NCBI GenBank assembly: GCA_019075905.1
Contig: JAGXAM010000015.1
Coordinates: 1 to 64,000 of the forward strand
Source of the DNA: Hyphomicrobiales bacterium
Lineage (GTDB): Bacteria > Pseudomonadota > Alphaproteobacteria > Rhizobiales > Beijerinckiaceae
Reading direction: 5' to 3'
Length of the DNA: 64,000 bases
Below the pieces are notes generated by a model. That model searched no databases, was not told the origin of the DNA, and saw only the letters and a list, made by a program, of their open reading frames with translations. Positions 8,840 through 18,700 of this stretch are shown here, in pieces. The translations under genes were made by a program, and so were the position numbers. Numbering within the stretch: position 1 is the first letter of the stretch; the number at the start of each line of letters is the position of its first letter.

Positions 8840-8851
8840 GCCTAAAGGACT

Positions 8852-9826
8852 ATGGTAAAGCGGCAAAACCAGCAATATCTTGCCCCAATGGCTCGGTTTG
8901 TGGCGATCATTGGTCAAGCGTGCATTTTGGCACTGGCGGCGGCCTGCCCCGGGTCCGGCGCCCTGGGCGCGCCGTTGCCTTTGCGGCGGATCGCTGATGG
9001 CGTCTATGAGTTTCAAGGGGCGATTGCGTTGATGGACCGCGCCAATCATGGGGCCATTGCCAATCTCGGCGTGGTGATCGGCAGCAAGGGCTGCGCGGTT
9101 ATTGATACTGGCGGCAGTGTCAGGGAGGGGCGAGACTTACTTTCTGCCATCCGAAAGATAAGCTCAAAGCCGATCCTTTACGTGATCAATACGCATGTGC
9201 ATCCTGACCACATCTTCGGCAATGCCGCGTTTCTGGGGCTTGGCGCCACCTTTGTCGGCCATGCCAACCTGCCGCGCACCATGGCGGCGCAGGGGCCTTA
9301 TTATCTGAAATCATTCCTGCCGGCGATGGGCCACGCCTTGCTTGCCGACGTCAGGCTGGTGCCGCCGACCCTGCTGGTCAAAAACCGGCTGACGCTCGAT
9401 CTTGGCGGGCGCAAGCTCGCGCTCAAAACCTGGGCGGCCAGCCATACCGACACCGACATCACCATCGAGGACGAGAAAACCAGGGTGCTGTTTGCCGGTG
9501 ACCTGCTGTTTGTCGAGCACATACCGGTTATTGACAATTCGCTGGATGGGTTCATCCTCGATACCAAACGGCTGCAGAAGCAGGATGCGCGGCTTGTTGT
9601 GCCAGGACACGGCCCCATCCCCGGCGACTGGCACCAGGCGGTGGCGGCCGAGCGGCATTATTTCGATGTGCTGAAGGCGGATATCACGGCGTCACTGCAC
9701 AAGGGCCTGACGATGCGCGCGACGGTGCACGATGCCGGTGCCAGCGAGGCCGGCTCGTGGAAACTCTTCAATGATTACAACAAGCGGAATGCGACAACGG
9801 CCTATGCCGAACTGGAATGGAATTGA
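8852..9826 (+). CDS. Quinoprotein relay system zinc metallohydrolase (metallo-beta-lactamase fold)
   Basis: 324 residues from ATG 8852, or 312 from ATG 8888, which gives a cleaner signal peptide (MARFVAIIGQ...); neither has an ideal ribosome site. Seen: hydrophobic export signal, then a metallo-beta-lactamase domain with the zinc motif THVHPDH, a later ASHTDTD histidine, FAGD and VPGHG. It resembles the type-2 metallohydrolase of the 'quinoprotein relay system' families, which co-occur with PQQ dehydrogenases and a SoxYZ-like carrier. The substrate is unknown; hydrolysis of a carrier-bound intermediate is an inference from the neighbouring gene 30 bases downstream. Confidence 0.8.
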   Translation: MVKRQNQQYLAPMARFVAIIGQACILALAAACPGSGALGAPLPLRRIADGVYEFQGAIALMDRANHGAIANLGVVIGSKGCAVIDTGGSVREGRDLLSAIRKISSKPILYVINTHVHPDHIFGNAAFLGLGATFVGHANLPRTMAAQGPYYLKSFLPAMGHALLADVRLVPPTLLVKNRLTLDLGGRKLALKTWAASHTDTDITIEDEKTRVLFAGDLLFVEHIPVIDNSLDGFILDTKRLQKQDARLVVPGHGPIPGDWHQAVAAERHYFDVLKADITASLHKGLTMRATVHDAGASEAGSWKLFNDYNKRNATTAYAELEWN

Positions 9827-9856
9827 CATCAGACGCTACGCATGGAGGACAGGATC

Positions 9857-10681
9857 ATGAAACCAGATCGCAGGCACATGCTGAAAACCATCGGCCAGGT
9901 GGGACTGCTGGCGCTGCCAGCCCGGGCGCTGGCGGATGCGCCGGTTGCAAATGATCCGTGGCCGGGACTGGTGACGGGCATTTTTCAGGATCGCAAGCTG
10001 GAGGACGGCACGCAGATCATGGCGTTGAATGCGCCGGTGCGGGCCGAAAATGCGGCGATCGTGCCGGTGAGCCTGCGGATGCACCTGCCCCCCGGTGACA
10101 GCCGGGTCCTGCAAAAGATCTGGCTGGTGGTCGATCAAAACCCGTCGCCTCTGGTCGGCACGTTCACCATCGGCCGCAAATCCGGCATGACGGCGCTGGC
10201 GACCCGCGTGCGTGTCGATGCCTATTCCAACGTCCATGCCGTGGCCGGCCTGAGCGATGGCCGGCTTTATATGGTCAAGCGGTTTGTCAAGGCGGCGGGG
10301 GGCTGCTCGGCACCGATGATCGAGGCCATGGCGCCGGGCCAGAGCATCGGCCAGATGCGCTTTCGCGAGGTCGGGTCATATACCGCCGCCTCGCCGGATC
10401 GTGCCGAAGGCATTCTGATGATCCGCCATCCCAACAATTCCGGCATGCAGATGGATCAGGTGACGCTGCTCTACATCCCCACGGATGTGATCGAGCGGCT
10501 CGACGTGTGGCAGGGCAAAGACCTGATCATGTCCATGGATGGCGGCATTTCGATTGCGCAAAATCCGCATTTCCGCTTCAATTACATTCGCAACGGCAGC
10601 AAGGTTTTCCGCGCCCGTGCACGTGACACCAAGGGCAAGGTTTACGAGCACAGCTGGAGCCTTGCCAAATCCAGCACCTGA
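9857..10681 (+). CDS. Quinoprotein-associated SoxYZ-like carrier protein
   Basis: About 274 residues. The start at 9857 is chosen over ATG 9842 because GGAGGA (9844-9849) lies 7 bases before it. The N-terminus has paired arginines (DRRHMLK) and a hydrophobic stretch, a likely Tat signal. The central region matches SoxY, with a carrier cysteine C150 in AAGGCSAP, and the C-terminal region resembles SoxZ, so both subunits are fused. In Sox systems the cysteine carries sulfur intermediates; in this quinoprotein-linked family the cargo is not known. It follows the metallohydrolase gene and the two probably work together in the periplasm. Confidence 0.82.
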   Translation: MKPDRRHMLKTIGQVGLLALPARALADAPVANDPWPGLVTGIFQDRKLEDGTQIMALNAPVRAENAAIVPVSLRMHLPPGDSRVLQKIWLVVDQNPSPLVGTFTIGRKSGMTALATRVRVDAYSNVHAVAGLSDGRLYMVKRFVKAAGGCSAPMIEAMAPGQSIGQMRFREVGSYTAASPDRAEGILMIRHPNNSGMQMDQVTLLYIPTDVIERLDVWQGKDLIMSMDGGISIAQNPHFRFNYIRNGSKVFRARARDTKGKVYEHSWSLAKSST

Positions 10682-10689
10682 GGCACAGC

Positions 10690-11271
10690 TCAGCGCGGCG
10701 CGCGTTTGGCGAGGATGCGTTGCAGGGTGCGCCGGTGCATGCTCAGGCGGCGGGCCGTCTCCGAGACATTGCGCCCGCATAATTCATAAACGCGCTGGAT
10801 ATGTTCCCAGCGCACACGGTCGGCCGACATCGGGTTTTCGGGCAGCTCGCTCTTGTTGTTCCCGGTGGCGAGCAGCGCTGCCTCGATTTCGTCGGCGTCC
10901 GCCGGCTTGGCGAGATAATCAAAGGCGCCAAGCTTCACTGCCGTCACCGCCGTCGAAATATTGCCATAGCCGGTGAGAATGATGGCGCGGGCATCGGGCC
11001 GCAGCTCTTTCAGCCTGGTCATGACATCGAGGCCGCTGCCATCGCCCAGCCGCATGTCGATGACGGCAAAGGACGGCGGCGCCATCTGCAAGGCGGCAAT
11101 GGCGCTGGCGACGCTGTCGGCGGTCGTCACCTGATAGCCGCGCGTTTGCATGGCGCGTTGCAGCCGGTTGAGAAAGGCCTTGTCGTCGTCCACCAACAGC
11201 AGGCTGCGCTCGGCACCCGCGCCAGCGCCTTCTCCGGCTGCCATAGCAACTGTCGCAGGTCGCTGGATCAT
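10690..11271 (-). CDS. regA: Redox response regulator RegA/ActR/PrrA
   Basis: Response regulator of about 193 residues. Receiver domain: acidic pocket VDDD near residues 27-30, phosphoacceptor D72 in VIDMRL, conserved lysine in YLAKPAD. The C-terminal Fis-type helix-turn-helix (NVSETARRLSMHRRTLQRIL) binds DNA. In alphaproteobacteria RegA with kinase RegB switches genes for respiration, photosynthesis, nitrogen and carbon metabolism with cellular redox state. ATG 11271 is preferred since AGAGGA precedes it at proper spacing. regB lies upstream on the same strand, separated by 56 bases, so they are probably cotranscribed. Confidence 0.93.
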   Translation of the reverse strand: MIQRPATVAMAAGEGAGAGAERSLLLVDDDKAFLNRLQRAMQTRGYQVTTADSVASAIAALQMAPPSFAVIDMRLGDGSGLDVMTRLKELRPDARAIILTGYGNISTAVTAVKLGAFDYLAKPADADEIEAALLATGNNKSELPENPMSADRVRWEHIQRVYELCGRNVSETARRLSMHRRTLQRILAKRAPR

Positions 11272-11327
11272 GGCCTCGTCCTCTTTTGATGCATTCCAGA
11301 TCGAATATGCACAGTTACAAATAAGCT

Positions 11328-12668
11328 TCAATAACCTTCACCCGCTTTATCCGGGATGCGGCCTTCGATGCCCTTCAGGGCTTCGAATTTCGCGCGCGGC
11401 CAGCGGATGGTGACGACGGCGCCGGTCGCCGGGGCGCGGGCATTGGCAGTGATGACACTGGCGCCCGAGCGCTCAAGCAGGGTTTTGGCGATGAACAGGC
11501 CAAGGCCGAGACCGGAGCCCTCCTCGGATTTGGCGCGGCGGTTGAGCCGTGTCGTCACATAAGGCTCGCCCAGCTGTCCCATCACGTCGGGCTGAAAGCC
11601 GGGCCCGTCATCGGCGATGACGACGATCACCGACCTGGCGCTCCAGGTCGCGGTGACGTCAACCTTGGTGCGCGCAAAATCCAGAGCGTTTTCAACAAGA
11701 TTGCCGATGCCATAAATCACTCCGGCATTGCGCTCGCAGACCGGTTCCTTGCCGTCGCCTGATGTGGCTATATTGACGTCAATGCCGAAATCACGCTGCG
11801 GATTGACCACTTCGGCCAGCAGCAGGCTGACGCTCATGGAATCGAGCAGGCCCGGCTCGGCGTGCAGCGAGGCCAGTTTGCCGAGAATGGCGCGGCAGCG
11901 GCCGATCTCCTCGCCGATCAGCAGAATGTCTTCGCGCACCGGCCCTTCCTCGGTGACGCGGTTGCGCAATTCGCGCGCCGCCAGTGTGATGGTGGCGAGC
12001 GGCGTGCCGAGTTCATGGGCGGCGGCGGCGGCGAGGCCGTCGAGCTGGGTCAGGTGCTGTTCGCGTTCCAGCGCCAGTTCGGTCACGGCGAGGGCGTCAG
12101 CCAGATTATGCGCCTCGACCGCGACCCGGTTGGCATAAACGCCGATGAAGATCGAGCCCAGCACCAGCGCCGCCCATACGCCGCGCACATAAAGCTGCGG
12201 CAGGTCCAGAGACTGGCCGGGATACCAGGGCAGGGGCCAGTGCATGACGGTGAGCAGGCTGATCATGCAAATCGCCAGCAGGCCGACCAGTATGATGTAG
12301 CGCGGCGGCAGCGACACCGAGGAGATCAGGACCGGCGCCAGAAACAGCAATGCGAAGGGATTTTCGAGGCCGCCGGTCAGGAACAGCAAAGCCGAGAGTT
12401 GCAGGATGTCATAGGCCAGCAAGGCTGCGGCCGGCGCATCGCCGAGGCGGTCATGGCGCGAATAGCGCACCCGCAGACCAAGATTGACCCAGGCCGAAGC
12501 GGCAATCACCAGCGCGCACAACACCATAGGCAGCTTGAATCCGAGCCCCGCAGCGGTGCCGACAACCGCCAGGGTCTGTCCCAGCACCGCCAGCCAGCGC
12601 AGGCGCACCAGCGTATCGACGCGCAGGTTGCGCGCCTGTCGCGTGGCGGGAATGCTGAATGGTTCCAT
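11328..12668 (-). CDS. regB: Redox sensor histidine kinase RegB/ActS/PrrB
   Basis: Membrane kinase of 446 residues partnered with RegA. About six hydrophobic helices cover residues 25-180. The quinone-sensing heptapeptide GGLENPF (residues 99-105, consensus GGxxNPF) is intact, as is the H-box histidine H218 in AAAHELGTP and the redox-active cysteine C258 in GRCRAIL. N, G1 and G2 boxes follow (LVENALDF, DDGPGF, GLGLGLFIAK). Together these show both known redox inputs of RegB. Its position beside the quinoprotein genes suggests methanol oxidation as one target, though RegBA usually has a wide regulon. Confidence 0.94.
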   Translation of the reverse strand: MEPFSIPATRQARNLRVDTLVRLRWLAVLGQTLAVVGTAAGLGFKLPMVLCALVIAASAWVNLGLRVRYSRHDRLGDAPAAALLAYDILQLSALLFLTGGLENPFALLFLAPVLISSVSLPPRYIILVGLLAICMISLLTVMHWPLPWYPGQSLDLPQLYVRGVWAALVLGSIFIGVYANRVAVEAHNLADALAVTELALEREQHLTQLDGLAAAAAHELGTPLATITLAARELRNRVTEEGPVREDILLIGEEIGRCRAILGKLASLHAEPGLLDSMSVSLLLAEVVNPQRDFGIDVNIATSGDGKEPVCERNAGVIYGIGNLVENALDFARTKVDVTATWSARSVIVVIADDGPGFQPDVMGQLGEPYVTTRLNRRAKSEEGSGLGLGLFIAKTLLERSGASVITANARAPATGAVVTIRWPRAKFEALKGIEGRIPDKAGEGY

Positions 12669-12894
12669 GGTGTTCAGGCTCCGTTTGGGCGATTCTGCGG
12701 CCTCAGGCCGGCCTGCGGGCCATTCAGGGCCGGTTCAGCCCGCCGGTTTTATCATGCGTAGTGTTGCATATTTAACCCAGTTGCCGGGAAAATTCAGGCA
12801 AATGGCAAAATTAGACCCATTTAAGGCTGAAGGTAGGATTGTCATAAGGTTTAGATCGCTACCATGATGAGCGGTAACCGGAAGGACGGTGGCC

Positions 12895-14193
12895 ATGGTT
12901 CGTTTTACATATAGTATGTACGAAATGACAATGATGTCGCTTGCGCCCGCGCGCGCATGGTCGGACGCGACGAAGTTCATATTCAAGAACCCCGCCAATC
13001 CGCTTTCGCATACCAGCATGGGCCGCAAGATTGCCGCCGGCGCGGAAATGTTCGAGAGAATGACGCGGCGCTATGGCAAGCCGGCCTTCGACCTGAACTC
13101 GACGCTGGTGGCCGGCGAGCGTGTTGAGGTGCGCGAGGACATTGTCTGGCAAAAGCCGTTCTGCCGCCTGATCCATTTCGCCCGTGACCGCGATGTCACG
13201 CGCCCGCCGCAACCCAAACTGCTGATCGTGGCGCCGCTTTCGGGCCATTATGCCACCTTGCTGCGTGGTACGGTCGAGGCGTTTTTGCCGCATTATGAGG
13301 TCTATATCACCGATTGGCAGGATGCGCGCACCGTGCCGATGATGATGGGCTCGTTCGATCTCGATGATTACATCGATTATCTCATCGAAATTTCGCAGCT
13401 GCTGCATGGCGAGGCATTGCCGGGCATTGGCCTGCATACGCTCGGCGTGTGCCAGCCCTCCGTGCCGTTGATTGCCGCCGTGGCGCTGATGGAAGCGGCG
13501 GGCGACAAGGCTGCGCCCTTGTCCATGACCCTGATGGGCGGGCCGATCGATACGCGCCGCAGCCCGACCGCGGTCAACAAGCTGGCGCAGGAGCGCGGCA
13601 CCGAATGGTTCACCGATAATTGCATCCAGACCGTGCCGTTTCCGCAGCCCGGCATGGGGCGCCCGGTCTATCCCGGTTTTCTGCAGCTCTCCGGCTTTAT
13701 GGCGATGAATTATGATCGCCATGTCGATGCTCACCGCGACATGTTCCAGCATCTGGTGCAGGGCGATGGCGATCTCGCCGAGAAGCATCGCGAATTTTAC
13801 GATGAATATCTGGCGGTGATGGATCTGACCGCCGAATATTACCTGCAAACCGTGGCGACCGTGTTTGTTGATCATGCGCTGCCCAAGGGCAAAATGAAGC
13901 ATCGCGGCAAGCTGGTGGACCTGAAGGCGATCCGGCGCTGCGGCCTGCTGACGGTCGAGGGCGAGAAGGATGATATTTCCGGTGTCGGCCAGACCGAGGC
14001 GGCGCATGACCTGTGCCCGAACATTCCGGCTGAACGCAAGGCGCATCACCTGCAGCTGGGCGTCGGGCATTATGGTGTGTTCAACGGTTCGCGCTTCCGC
14101 GCCGAAATCGTGCCGCGCATCAATGATTTCATCTCGACCATTGCCCAGCAACGCCCGGGCAAGAGCGGCAAGAAGCGGCTCGAACTGGTCTGA
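12895..14193 (+). CDS. phaZ: Intracellular polyhydroxyalkanoate depolymerase
   Basis: About 432 residues of the intracellular PHB depolymerase family, which hydrolyses stored polyester granules. Seen: alpha/beta-hydrolase fold with a cysteine nucleophile box GVCQPS (C186), as in Ralstonia-type PhaZ rather than the serine lipase box, and a late catalytic histidine in VGHYGVF. Start at ATG 12895 because GGAAGGA ends 8 bases earlier; GTG 12889 is too close to that site. No phasin or PHA synthase is adjacent. Carbon storage fits a methylotroph facing fluctuating supply. Confidence 0.92.
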   Translation: MVRFTYSMYEMTMMSLAPARAWSDATKFIFKNPANPLSHTSMGRKIAAGAEMFERMTRRYGKPAFDLNSTLVAGERVEVREDIVWQKPFCRLIHFARDRDVTRPPQPKLLIVAPLSGHYATLLRGTVEAFLPHYEVYITDWQDARTVPMMMGSFDLDDYIDYLIEISQLLHGEALPGIGLHTLGVCQPSVPLIAAVALMEAAGDKAAPLSMTLMGGPIDTRRSPTAVNKLAQERGTEWFTDNCIQTVPFPQPGMGRPVYPGFLQLSGFMAMNYDRHVDAHRDMFQHLVQGDGDLAEKHREFYDEYLAVMDLTAEYYLQTVATVFVDHALPKGKMKHRGKLVDLKAIRRCGLLTVEGEKDDISGVGQTEAAHDLCPNIPAERKAHHLQLGVGHYGVFNGSRFRAEIVPRINDFISTIAQQRPGKSGKKRLELV

Positions 14194-14337
14194 GACGGCT
14201 GCGGCGGGCCCGCGCCTGCCTGATCGACATCCTGCCTTGGCGGCCCTGCGCCTGAGGGGTGGTGCTGGCGCTGGGCAATAGGCGGATTTCTGCTTATCCT
14301 CGCGACGATCTCGTCCCTGACCTGCAGGCTGGCTGCC

Positions 14338-15762
14338 ATGACTGATTATCCGCGTGACCTCATTGGCTACGGCCGCGTGCCTCCCCAGGCAAAATGGCCG
14401 GGCGGGGCGCGCATCGCCGTGCAATTCGTGATCAATTACGAGGAAGGCGGCGAGCGCAACATCCTGCATGGTGATGCGACTTCAGAAGCGTTCCTGTCGG
14501 AAATTCCCGGCGCCGAGCCATGGCCCGGCCAGCGCCACATGAATATGGAATCGATTTACGAATATGGCGCCCGGGCCGGATTCTGGCGACTGTGGCGGCT
14601 GTTCACGCAGGCGCGCATGCCAGTGACCGTCTTTGGGGTCGCCCATGCGCTGGCGCGCAACCCGGAGGCCCTGGCCGCCATGCTTGAGGCACGCTGGGAA
14701 ATCGCCACCCACGGCCTGAAATGGATCGATTATCGCCATGTCGATGCCGATGAGGAGGCAAGGCAGATTGCCCGCGCCATCGCGATACAGACCGAACTCA
14801 CCGGCACCCGGCCACTGGGGTTCTATCAGGGGCGCTCGTCGGTGGCGACGCTGGACCTTGGGGCCGCCGAGCAGGGCTTTGTCTATCTGAGCGATGCCTA
14901 TGCCGATGATCTGCCCTATTGGATGAAGGGCCAGCATGGCCCGCAACTGATCGTGCCCTATACGCTCGACGCCAATGACATGCGCTTTGCGCCGGGTTCG
15001 GGCTTTACCGAGGGAGACCAGTTTTTCACCTATCTGAAAGACAGTTTCGACACGCTCTATGAGGAAGGCGCGAGCCAGCCGAAGATGCTCTCGGTCGGCC
15101 TGCATTGCCGGCTCGCCGGGCGCCCGGGGCGCAGCGCCGCAGTGAAGCGGTTTCTGGAATATATCGCCGCTCATGAGCAGGTTTATGTCGCGACCCGGCT
15201 CGACATCGCCCGTCACTGGATTGCGACCAACCCGCCGCCCGGCGGATACCAGCCCAGCAGGATGCCGCGCGCGCTGTTCGTCGAAGTGTTCGGCGGTATC
15301 TATGAACACAGCCCGCATATTGCCGAGGCGGCGCATCGGGCAGGTCTCAGCCCGCAGCATGATGATGCCGCCGGGCTGGCCGGGGCGATGGCGCGCGCGG
15401 CGCTTGCCTTGAGCGATCAACAAAAGCTGGCGCTGATCCAGGCCCATCCCGATCTTGCCGGCAAGCTGGCGACGGCGGGTCCTCTCAGCCAGGCTTCGGG
15501 CGATGAACAGGCCAGCGCCGGCCTTGATCGCCTGACTGAGGATGAACGCGCCGCGTTTCAGGCCCTCAACGAGGCCTATCGCCAGAAGTTTGCCATGCCC
15601 TTTGTCATGGCGGTGCGCGGGCGCAGCAAGGGCGAGATCAGGGCGGCGTTCGAGCGGCGGCTCGGCCATTCCCGGGCCGAGGAACAGGTGCGGGCTTTGG
15701 CGGAAATCGACACAATCGCACGTTTGCGGCTTGAGGCGCATTTTGCCGCCCGTGGCGGCTGA
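14338..15762 (+). CDS. Fused allantoinase (PuuE type) and OHCU decarboxylase (UraD type)
   Basis: 474 residues containing two purine-catabolism enzymes. Residues 1 to about 300 are a polysaccharide-deacetylase-fold, metal-independent allantoinase (DYPRDLIGYG start, NYEEGGERN, WEIATHGLKWIDY), opening the allantoin ring to allantoate. Residues about 311-474 are 2-oxo-4-hydroxy-4-carboxy-5-ureidoimidazoline decarboxylase, with catalytic H324 in YEHSPHIAE, the HPDLAGK motif and the SGDEQASAGL segment. The two act on consecutive stages of urate breakdown (OHCU to S-allantoin to allantoate). No urate oxidase or 5-hydroxyisourate hydrolase gene is in the window. Both halves appear catalytically complete. 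Confidence 0.88.
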   Translation: MTDYPRDLIGYGRVPPQAKWPGGARIAVQFVINYEEGGERNILHGDATSEAFLSEIPGAEPWPGQRHMNMESIYEYGARAGFWRLWRLFTQARMPVTVFGVAHALARNPEALAAMLEARWEIATHGLKWIDYRHVDADEEARQIARAIAIQTELTGTRPLGFYQGRSSVATLDLGAAEQGFVYLSDAYADDLPYWMKGQHGPQLIVPYTLDANDMRFAPGSGFTEGDQFFTYLKDSFDTLYEEGASQPKMLSVGLHCRLAGRPGRSAAVKRFLEYIAAHEQVYVATRLDIARHWIATNPPPGGYQPSRMPRALFVEVFGGIYEHSPHIAEAAHRAGLSPQHDDAAGLAGAMARAALALSDQQKLALIQAHPDLAGKLATAGPLSQASGDEQASAGLDRLTEDERAAFQALNEAYRQKFAMPFVMAVRGRSKGEIRAAFERRLGHSRAEEQVRALAEIDTIARLRLEAHFAARGG

Positions 15763-15771
15763 AGCTAGCTT

Positions 15772-18700
15772 TCAGGGAAGGGCGGCGAGCGCGTCACGGG
15801 CCCGCGCGGCAAAGAGCAGGGCGCCCTGGCTTTGTGCCAGGGCCTCTGCCTTGATGAAAGCGGCGCGGGCGGCGGCCGGGTCGCCATCGCGCCGCCATGC
15901 CAGTTCGCCCGTCAGCCGCATGATCTCGGCCTCCATGGTCAGGTAACCGAGGCCGTCATCGCGCAATTGCCCGGCGACGTTTAGCCAGGCCTGCGCCTCG
16001 TCGAGGTGCCCCTCGCTCAGGCAGACTTCGGCAAATTGCACATGCCAGGCGTTCCAGTAGGCCCGGACTTCGCCCATGCGGGTCAGGCCCTCCCGCGCGA
16101 GGGCGATGCCGCGGGCGCCATGACCCTCAAGCATCAGCACCATGGCCCGGTAAAGCTGGACATGGCCGCGCCAGAATGAGGGGTCGTGCAGCATTTGCAG
16201 GGCATGCGCCTGGCCGGTGTAATTGGCCAGGGCCCTGCGATCCCGCATGATCCAGGCGGTGACACAACCGGCAAACAGCACCGCGTAATATTGCGGATTG
16301 ACGCGTCCGGTGTTGCGCGCCAGAACCAGCGCTCGTTCGCGCCAGTGCCGCGCCAGATCAAAGTCACCGCGCAGGGCGTAATACTGGGCAAGGCCGACCT
16401 TGGCATTGACGATCTGGTGCGAGGGGCCGACCTTGATGAGATCGACGTCGTCTTCGCCGGACCGATAGAGATCAACCGCCTGGTGCAGATGGTGGTGCGC
16501 CCTGTCGAGTTCGCCGACGAAAATATGGGACGTGCCAATGGCGCGATGGCCGAGCAGGCGTTCAAACCTCGTTCCGCCTTTGGAAAGCTCGAAAATCCGC
16601 ACCGCCAGTTGATAGTTGGACGCCATCGACACCACATTGCCGAGCGCGCCCCAACGCACCGTCAGGGCGAAAATCAGCGCTGATTTCTGGTCGACCCGCT
16701 GGCTGAGCAGGCTGGCAGCCTCCATCTGTTCAACCACTTTGGGATCGCCGGGGCCATAAATATAGACCAGCGGCCCGACAAGCGACAGGCGGTAGGAGAG
16801 CTCGCGCAGGTCGCGTTCGCGGCTTGGAGCCACCTCGGCATTGGCATTGAGCGCCTGTTCGAAATAGGCGGCCGCCTCGGAATAATGCGATTGCTGGCTG
16901 GCCTGCAGGCCGGCTTCCTCCCATTGCGTCGCGGCCTCTTCCATATTGCCGGCCCCCGCCAGCTGGTAGGCGAGGGCGTGGCGCAAGGTGTTGGTGATAT
17001 CGGCAAAATCACGCAGCATGGCCGCCGCGATCTTGCCATGCAGGCGCTGGCGCTCCGAGCGCAGCAGCAATTCATAGGCGGCCTCGTGCATCAGCCGGTG
17101 GCGGAAACTGTAGGCGACACCATAACGGCCGGAGGTTTTCACCAGCACGCCGGCCTCCACGAGCTCACGCAGGCCTTCCTTGAGATCCGGCTCGGGCATT
17201 TCCTGCAGGGCGCTGACCAACACCAGCGGAAATTCGCGGGCAATGGCTGCGCATAATTGCACAACCCTGCGGCCGTGCCGCAGCGCGTCAAGGCGCACAT
17301 AAAGCGATTCGGTGAGCGTGGCCGGAATGGTCGCTTGCGAAGCCGGCCGTCCCGCCGTGTTCATTGCCGGCTCAAGATAGCCCTTGGTCAATTCCTCGGC
17401 GAACAGCGGAATGCCATCGGCGCGCGCGACCAGCGCGGCGAGCGTGTCCTTCGGCAGGTCGACGGGGTGCGCTGTCTGTTTTACCACCTCGGCAATTTCC
17501 TTGGGGCTCATGCGGTCAAGCGCGACCCGGCGCGTGCCGAGCCGCCGCAACCAGCCCGGTTCCGCCGGATCACGCGAGGTGAGCACCGTCAACCAGGTCC
17601 TGGCAGCAGGGCTGCGGTGCACCATTTCGAAGAGCTCGACGGTGGAGGGGTCGATCCAGTGAATATCCTCGATGATCATCAGGCCAGATTGGCGCGCCAG
17701 CGCCGCCAGCAATGAGGCGAGCACGCGCAGGGTGCGCTGGCGCTTTTCCAGCGAGTTCATGGTTGGCAATTTATGGGTCGCCGTCAGATCGAGGCCCATG
17801 AATTCATAAAGCAAGACCTGGTTTTCCTGAAATAGCTCCAGAAAGGGATGCAAGAACTTGTTCAGGGCCTCAATATTCTGCTCGTTGGTTCCATAAACAT
17901 TGAAGCCGGAGAGCCGCTCGATCAGATAACGCACCGAATATAGAGCGACATGCATATTGAAGGGCGAGCATTGCATGAGAAAATCAGGCGTATGCGCGGC
18001 ATTGGCGGTGTACATCAGGTGTTCGACAATGCTGGATTTGCCGAGGCCCGACTCGCCGGATAAATAGACGATGGTACCCTTGCCGTGAAGGGCGGCTTCG
18101 CGCCAGGCATCGAGACGTGAAATTTCGCTCTCGCGCCCCACCAGCCGGTAGTCGCCATGCTGATGCCGTAGCGCCGAAAAGCGGCTTCTGGCGCGGCTTT
18201 CGCCTTCGACCCGCCAGAAGGCGGCCGGCTCGCCCTTTTTGCCGTCCTGCTCCAGCGCATCACAGACGAACAGGTTGCCGAGCATTTTGCGGGTTGAGGC
18301 GGCAATGATGAGTTGTTCGGGCGGGGCGATGCGCTCGGCGCTGGCGGCCATGCGGGTGACATCGCCGCCAAGATCGACCTGCAGGGCATCCTGGTGGCCA
18401 AGACTGTCCTGGACGATGGCCGGGCCTGTGGCCGCGCCGATGCGCAGGCGCGGTTGATGCCCGGCGATGGGGGCCAAAGCCTTGATATCGCGCAGACATT
18501 GCAATGCGGCACGCACGGCGCGCTCGGCATCGAGGCCCTGGGCATGCGGATAGCCGAAGCTGGCGTGGATGCTATCCCCCTCAAAGCGCAGCACATGGCC
18601 CATGCCGGCATCCACCGCCAGGGTGACGATCTTGCGGACCGCGAGGATGATATCGCGGGCAATTTCCGGGTCAAACCTGGCGGCAAGTTCGGTGGAGCCG

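Larger units (their letters stand above)
8556..8851. promoter_or_regulatory. Divergent control region of xoxF and the quinoprotein relay genes
   Basis: About 296 bases without a gene lie between the start of xoxF (minus) and the metallohydrolase (plus). The region holds the xoxF ribosome site next to its ATG and three separate perfect inverted repeats (listed individually) within 130 bases on the metallohydrolase side. I could not place a convincing -35/-10 pair for either direction. A shared regulatory hub for methanol oxidation is the natural inference. Confidence 0.6.

Noticed and set aside
12781-12801. TTGCC-N11-GGCAA between regB and phaZ as an operator
   Set aside because: Only five-base arms with a long spacer; expected by chance at this frequency. 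Kept out of the feature list.
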